A stretch of DNA of 64,000 bases, taken from assembly GCA_036785325.1 (NCBI GenBank), contig JAXIVH010000038.1, positions 1,319,501 through 1,383,500 of the forward strand, in the 5' to 3' direction. Below are positions 58,344 to 64,000 of the stretch, piece by piece (position 1 is the stretch's first letter; each line of letters opens with the position of its first letter). The notes below the pieces were generated by a model, which was given only the letters and a program-made list of their open reading frames with translations, was not told the origin of the DNA and searched no databases. The position numbers were made by a program, and so were the translations under genes. This DNA comes from Urophycis tenuis. Lineage: Eukaryota > Chordata > Actinopteri > Gadiformes > Phycidae.

Positions 58344-61128
58344 GTTATCTCGATGACCCCCCCCCACCTCATCCAACGACTCGGTAGTTGAATAGGGGAT
58401 CAAAGGCAGTTGCACTCGCCAATATCTAGTCATCCGCAGCTCTCTTTTCCCATATTACCAAGAATGAAGTAAAACGAAATGGTTATCTGTCTTGTTGTGA
58501 TATAACCGCTGATTTGGAGATATAGACTTGTTTTTCCTTTTCCCAAAGGTTTTCTTTGTTCCAAGATGGAGGTCAATCTAGTTTGATTGAAGGTACTTCC
58601 AATGCATTGGTATATTTACTTATTTGAATAAAGACGAGTCACAGCTGGAGTGAGACTTTTCTTTTCCATTTCTATTTTAGTATAAACGTGCTATCGAAAT
58701 ATTAGGACACGTCATCAGTAGTGGACCCTGGGATCATAGGGTGTTTCTGGCCATTGTCACTATACACCCTCACCCAAGGGAGGCCCCCCCGAGAGTGATC
58801 AATCCTCAAGGTGTGTCGTTTCCGAAATGGAATTGGTATTGGGTTTAAGCTTTTTTAGGAGTGATCATTTGTTGAGGTAACGTCGAGGTAAGTAAAGGTA
58901 AGTAAAACACTTTTTAGGATACATTGTTTTGGTTATGGAGAGGAGGGGGCACATACTTACCCCCTGACCAGCACAAACCAGTTGTTAACACCGCTAGGTA
59001 GCCCTGGTTTGGCCAATCAGGGCCGGAGCTTGGTTCTTGTCCTCTGTTGGGTCCAGATGAACTAGCAGAAAACTGGGGTCACGAAGGACCGAGGCCAGCC
59101 GTGACAAAGCACTGCCTCCACGGTCCCCCAATGCAGCTATCCTCAGCGATGGGTGTCCAGACCTAGGAAAGACCAAGACCAGCCCCGACCAGCGGTGCCT
59201 TCCCAGTCGGTCCCAGGGTAGGAAAGGCCAAGGCCAGCCGCGACTAAGCACTGCCTCCCTGGCCCCTCCAGGACCCCATGCCGAACAGCCTGTTAATAAC
59301 AATTCCTGTGCCCCATACACCGCGCGACTACAGAGATTGTGTAGGAAGTTGACCTTAGAGAAGACTCAATGGCTTACTTTCCTCACCCAAAACAACAATT
59401 TCTTGGGGTAGTCTATTCTCGCCGTAGGTACTTCGGTAATGGGTTTTTTTGTGAAAAGTTTTCCGGATGAAATGCATGCTGGGTAATTGTCTTCTTCCTC
59501 CAATATGTCAAGTGTAGGTTAAGGTTAGGGTAGATTTAGGGGTAGAGTTAGCAGTTAACCTTAACGTTAGGTTTGAAGTAAATGGGAGGGGTTGCGGTTA
59601 GGGTTAAGGTTAGGGCTGAGGTTAGGGTTAGGTATAAGGTTACGGTTTAGGGTTAAGGTTAGGGTTAAGGTTAGGGTTACGGTTAGGGCTAAGGTTAGGG
59701 CTAAGGTTAGAGTAAGGGTTAGGGTTAGCGTTACGGTTAGGGTAAGGTTAGGGTTAGGGTTAGAGGTTAGGGGTTAGGGGTTAGGGTTAAGATGAGGGCT
59801 GAGGTTAGGGTTAAGGTTAGGGCTGAGGTTAGGGTTAGGTTTAAGGTTAGGGATAAGGTTAGGGTTGGGGTTACGGCTGAGATTGGGGTTAAGGTTAGGG
59901 TTGAGGTTAGGGTTAGTGTTATGGATAAGGTTAGGTTAAGTGTTAGGGCCAAGGTTAGGGTTAAGGTTATGGTTAAGATTAGGGTTAGGGCTAGAATTAG
60001 GGTTAGGGCTAAGGTTAGGGTTAGGGTTATGGCTGAGGTTAGGGTTAAGGTTAGGTTTGAGGTTAGTGTTAAGGTTAGGGCCAAGGTTAGGTTTAGGGTT
60101 AAGGTTAGGGTTAGGGCTAAGGTTAGGGTTAGGGTTATGGCTGAGGCTAGGGTTAGGGCTAAAGTTAGGGCAAAGGTTAGAGTTAGGGTTAGCGTTAGAG
60201 TTAGGGTAGGGTTAGTGTTGGAGGTTAGGGTAGGCTTAGGGTTAGAGTTAGAGTAGGGGTTAGGGTTAGAGTTAGAGTAGGGGTTAGGTTTAGTGTTAAG
60301 GCTAAGGTTAGGGGTTGAGGTTAGTGTTAAGATTAGGGCCAAGGTAAGGGTTAGTGTTAGGGTTGAGTTAGGGTTAGGGCTAAGGTTAGGCCTATGGTTA
60401 GGGTTGGGGTTGAGGTTATCCCTAGGGTTAGAGTTAGAGCTAGAGATTGAGGAAGGTAGAGTCAAGGTGAGACAGTCTGTACGGACTGAACTCACCCCCG
60501 CCGGATCGGGCTAGTACACTCTATCTCCCCCAACTCCCTCATTTCCATGAGGGAAGACAGGGGAGAAGAGATGGGAGGAGTATATATATTTAATATATTT
60601 TTTTTTAGTAAATAAATACATCGAGAGACTCACAGCTGGAGTGGGTTTTAATCTTTGTATTCAAGGTTGTTCCTCCTCTTTTGATTCCTCGCTGGTGGTG
60701 CGTCGTCTCCACCTAGTGGTCGTTTTGTGAAGAAGAGTTATAGAAATAGAAATAGAAATACTCTATTGTTCCCAGGTTGGGAAATTGCATTAATAGGTAA
60801 GTAATAATAATAATAACAATAATAATAGGTAATTGCAATAGTTGGTAAGGTAATCTATATTTAATTTATTTATTTATATTTGTATATTTATTTAGTCTAT
60901 TTATTTATTCATTTTTGTTTATTTATTTATTTAGATAAAGAGGATCACAGCTGGAGTGAGTTTTTAGTCTTTGTGTTAAAGGCTGGTTGCCTTCTTTTGA
61001 TTCTTCAGTGGTGGTCCATCGCCTCCATCTAGTGGTCGTTTTGTGAATAACAGTTGGTAAGGTAATATAAATGGGTTGTGTAGAGAGCCCGTTCTTTCGA
61101 TGGCCCTGGCTCGGTTAGGTTCGTTAGA
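58344..61128. repeat. Tandem unit U17 (L, 2785 bp)
   Basis: Core 58344-59514, block 59515-60408, cassette 60409-61117. Private GGGTTAGGTTTAGTG (60281). Confidence 0.9.
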
Positions 61129-63226
61129 GTTATCTCGATGACCCCCCCCACCTCATCCAACGACTCGGTAGTTGAATAGGGGATCAAAGGCAGTTGCACT
61201 CGCCAATATCTAGTCGTCCGCAGCTCTCTTTTCCCATATTACCAAGAATGAAGTAAAACGAAATGGTTATCTGTCTTGTTGTGATATAACCGCTGATTTG
61301 GAGATATAGACTTGTTTTTCCTTTTCCCAAAGGTTTTCTTTGTTCCAAGATGGAGGTCAATCTAGTTTGATTGAAGGTACTTCCAATGCATTGGTATATT
61401 TACTTATTTGAATAAAGACGAGTCACAGCTGGAGTGAGACTTTTCTTTTCCATTTCTATTTTAGTATAAACGTGCTATCGAAATATTAGGACACGTCATC
61501 AGTAGTGGACCCTGGGATCATAGGGTGTTTCTGGCCATTGTCACTATACACCCTCACCCAAGGGAGGCCCCCCCGAGAGTGATCAATTCTCAAGGTGTGT
61601 CGTTTCCGAAATGGAATTGGTATTGGGTTTAAGCTTTTTTAGGAGTGATCATTTGTTGAGGTAACGTCGAGGTAAGTAAAGGTAAGTAAAACACTTTTTA
61701 GGATACATTGTTTTGGTTATGGAGAGGAGGGGGCACATACTTACCCCCTGACCAGCACAAACCAGTTGTTAACACCGCTAGGTAGCCCTGGTTTGGCCAA
61801 TCAGGGCCGGAGCTTGGTTCTTGTCCTCTGTTGGGTCCAGATGAACTAGCAGAAAACTGGGGTCACGAAGGACCGAGGCCAGCCGTGACAAAGCACTGCC
61901 TCCACGGTCCCCCAATGCAGCTATCCTCAGCGATGGGTGTCCAGACCTAGGAAAGACCAAGACCAGCCCCGACCAGCGGTGCCTTCCCAGTCGGTCCCAG
62001 GGTAGGAAAGGCCAAGGCCAGCCGCGACTAAGCACTGCCTCCCTGGCCCCTCCAGGACCCCATGCCGAACAGCCTGCTAATAACAATTCCTGTGCCCCAT
62101 ACACCGCGCGACTACAGAGATTGTGTAGGAAGTTGACCTTAGAGAAGACTCAATGGCTTACTTTCCTCACCCAAAACAACAATTTCTTGGGGTAGTCTAT
62201 TCTCGCCGTAGGTACTTTGGTAATGTTTTTTTTTGTGAAAAGTTTTCCGGATGAAATGCATGCTGGGTAATTGTATTCTTCCTCCAATATGTCAAGTGTA
62301 GGTTAAGGTTAGGGTAGATTTAGGGGTAGAGTTAGCAGTTAACCTTAACGTTAGGTTTGAAGTAAATGGGAGGGGTTGCGGTTAGGGTTAAGGTTAGGGC
62401 TGAGGTTAGGGTTAGGTATAAGGTTACGGTTTAGGGTTAAGGTTAGGGTTAAGGTTAGGGTTACGGTTAGGGCTAAGGTTAGGGCTAAGGTTAGAGTAAG
62501 GGTTAAGGTTAGCATTACGGTTAGGGTAAGGTTAGGGTTAGGGTTAGAGGTTAGGGGTTAGGGGTTAGGGTTAAGATGAGGGCTGAGGTTAGGGTTAAGG
62601 TTAGGGGTTAGGGTTAAGATGAGGGCTGAGGTTAGGGTTAAGGTTAGGGCTGAGGTTAGGGTTAGGTTTAAGGTTATGGATAAGGTTAGGGTTGGGGTTA
62701 CGGCTGAGATTGGGGTTAAGGTTAGGGTTGAGGTTAGGGTTAGTGTTATGGATAAGGTTAGGTTAAGTGTTAGGGCCAAGGTTAGGGTTAAGGTTATGGT
62801 TAAGATTAGGGTTAGGGCTAGAATTAGGGTTAGGGCTAAGGTTAGGGTTAGGGTTATGGCTGAGGTTAGGGTTAAGGTTAGATTTGAGGTTAGTGTTAAG
62901 GTTAGGGCCAAGGTTAGGGTTAGGGCTAAGGTTAGGGTTAGGGTTATGGCTGAGGCTAGGGTTAGGGCTAAAGTTAGGGCAAAGGTTAGAGTTAGGGTTA
63001 GCGTTAGAGTTAGGGTAGGGTTAGTGTTGGAGGTTAGGGTAGGCTTAGGGTTAGAGTTAGAGTAGGGGTTAGGGTTAGAGTTAGAGTAGGGGTTAGGGTT
63101 AGTGTTAAGGCTAAGGTTAGGGGTTGAGGTTAGTGTTAAGATTAGGGCCAAGGTAAGGGTTAGTGTTAGGGTTGAGTTAGGGTTAGGGCTAAGGTTAGGC
63201 CTATGGTTAGGGTTGGGTTCGTTAGA
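61129..63226. repeat. Tandem unit U18 (short subtype 2, 2098 bp)
   Basis: Core 61129-62298, block 62299-63218. Private GTTAGCATTACGG (62510). Confidence 0.9.
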
Positions 63227-64000
63227 GTTATCTCGATGACCCCCCCCCACCTCATCCAACGACTCGGTAGTTGAATAGGGGATCAAAGGCAGTTGCACTC
63301 GCCAATATCTAGTCATCCGCAGCTCTCTTTTCCCATATTACCAAGAATGAAGTAAAACGAAATGGTTATCTGTCTTGTTGTGATATAACCGCTGATTTGG
63401 AGATATAGACTTGTTTTTCCTTTTCCCAAAGGTTTTCTTTGTTCCAAGATGGAGGTCAATCTAGTTTGATTGAAGGTACTTCCAATGCATTGGTATATTT
63501 ACTTATTTGAATAAAGACGAGTCACAGCTGGAGTGAGACTTTTCTTTTCCATTTCTATTTTAGTATAAACGTGCTATCGAAATATTAGGACACGTCATCA
63601 GTAGTGGACCCTGGGATCATAGGGTGTTTCTGGCCATTGTCACTATACACCCTCACCCAAGGGAGGCCCCCCCGAGAGTGATCAATCCTCAAGGTGTGTC
63701 GTTTCCGAAATGGAATTGGTATTGGGTTTAAGCTTTTTTAGGAGTGATCATTTGTTGAGGTAACGTCGAGGTAAGTAAAGGTAAGTAAAACACTTTTTAG
63801 GATACATTGTTTTGGTTATGGAGAGGAGGGGGCACATACTTACCCCCTGACCAGCACAAACCAGTTGTTAACACCGCTAGGTAGCCCTGGTTTGGCAAAT
63901 CAGGGCCGGAGCTTGGTTCTTGTCCTCTGTTGGGTCCAGATGAACTAGCAGAAAACTGGGGTCACGAAGGACCGAGGCCAGCCGTGACAAAGCACTGCCT
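63227..64000. repeat. Tandem unit U19 (partial, cut by window end)
   Basis: Only the first 774 bp of the core are present. It carries AATCCTCAAGG and the mutated CCAAT word GGCAAATCAG, matching U14. Confidence 0.9.

Larger units (their letters stand above)
53462..64000. repeat. Pentameric higher-order repeat, copy 2 (U15-U19, right end cut)
   Basis: Positions equivalent to copy 1 lie about 12533 bp away before, and 12550 bp away after, the 17-bp difference in U11. If the pattern holds, U19 continues as an L unit beyond the window. Confidence 0.8.

Overview
The window looks like one arm of a vertebrate chromosome near its end. Long arrays of degenerate TTAGGG-type sequence, LINE-like 3' tails (AATAAAG followed by TTCTA-type repeats) and (GT)n tracts would all fit a ray-finned fish, but the sequence cannot prove the species. 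I find no intact protein-coding gene, tRNA or rRNA. The long open frames are by-products of tandem repetition: telomere-like hexamers keep frames open on both strands, and the recurrent 108-codon frame of the big repeat has no ATG.

Layout. (1) 1-14400: a 214-bp satellite. At five places one monomer is split by a 0.95-1.0 kb segment that carries, on the minus strand, a decayed exon of a transposase-like gene with good splice signals, next to a variable (GT)n tract. (2) 14400-15060: eroded satellite, then a short low-copy junction with three evenly spaced CCAAT boxes, a perfect 11-bp inverted repeat around a C16 run, a CTCF-like motif and a small hairpin. (3) 15061-15427: the first telomere-like block, mixed with AAATTGGG inserts. 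(4) 15428-64000: twenty head-to-tail units (U0-U19, the last cut by the window edge). Each has a core of about 1.17 kb followed by 0.6-1.2 kb of TTAGGG-variant hexamers. Eleven units end in an extra 700-709 bp cassette (long or L units, about 2.78 kb); the others lack it (short or S units, 2.07-2.38 kb).

The units form higher-order repeats. U1-U2 and U3-U4 are copies of a 5.16-5.17 kb L-S dimer whose S member has an internal 308-bp duplication; U5-U6 looks like a derivative that lost the duplication. U10-U14 and U15-U19 are two copies of a 12.53-12.55 kb pentamer (L S L S L), supported by several shared private variants. All G-rich strands point right, so a terminal telomere would lie to the right, if this is a present-day chromosome end.

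Regulatory potential, all inferred from motifs: every core has, on the minus strand, an ETS plus ZNF143/Staf-like motif about 150 bp upstream of a GC-rich segment that ends in a consensus 5' splice site. Each cassette has two CTCF-like sites inside a direct repeat. Together they suggest a repeated non-coding transcription unit next to telomere-like DNA, which RNA data could test.
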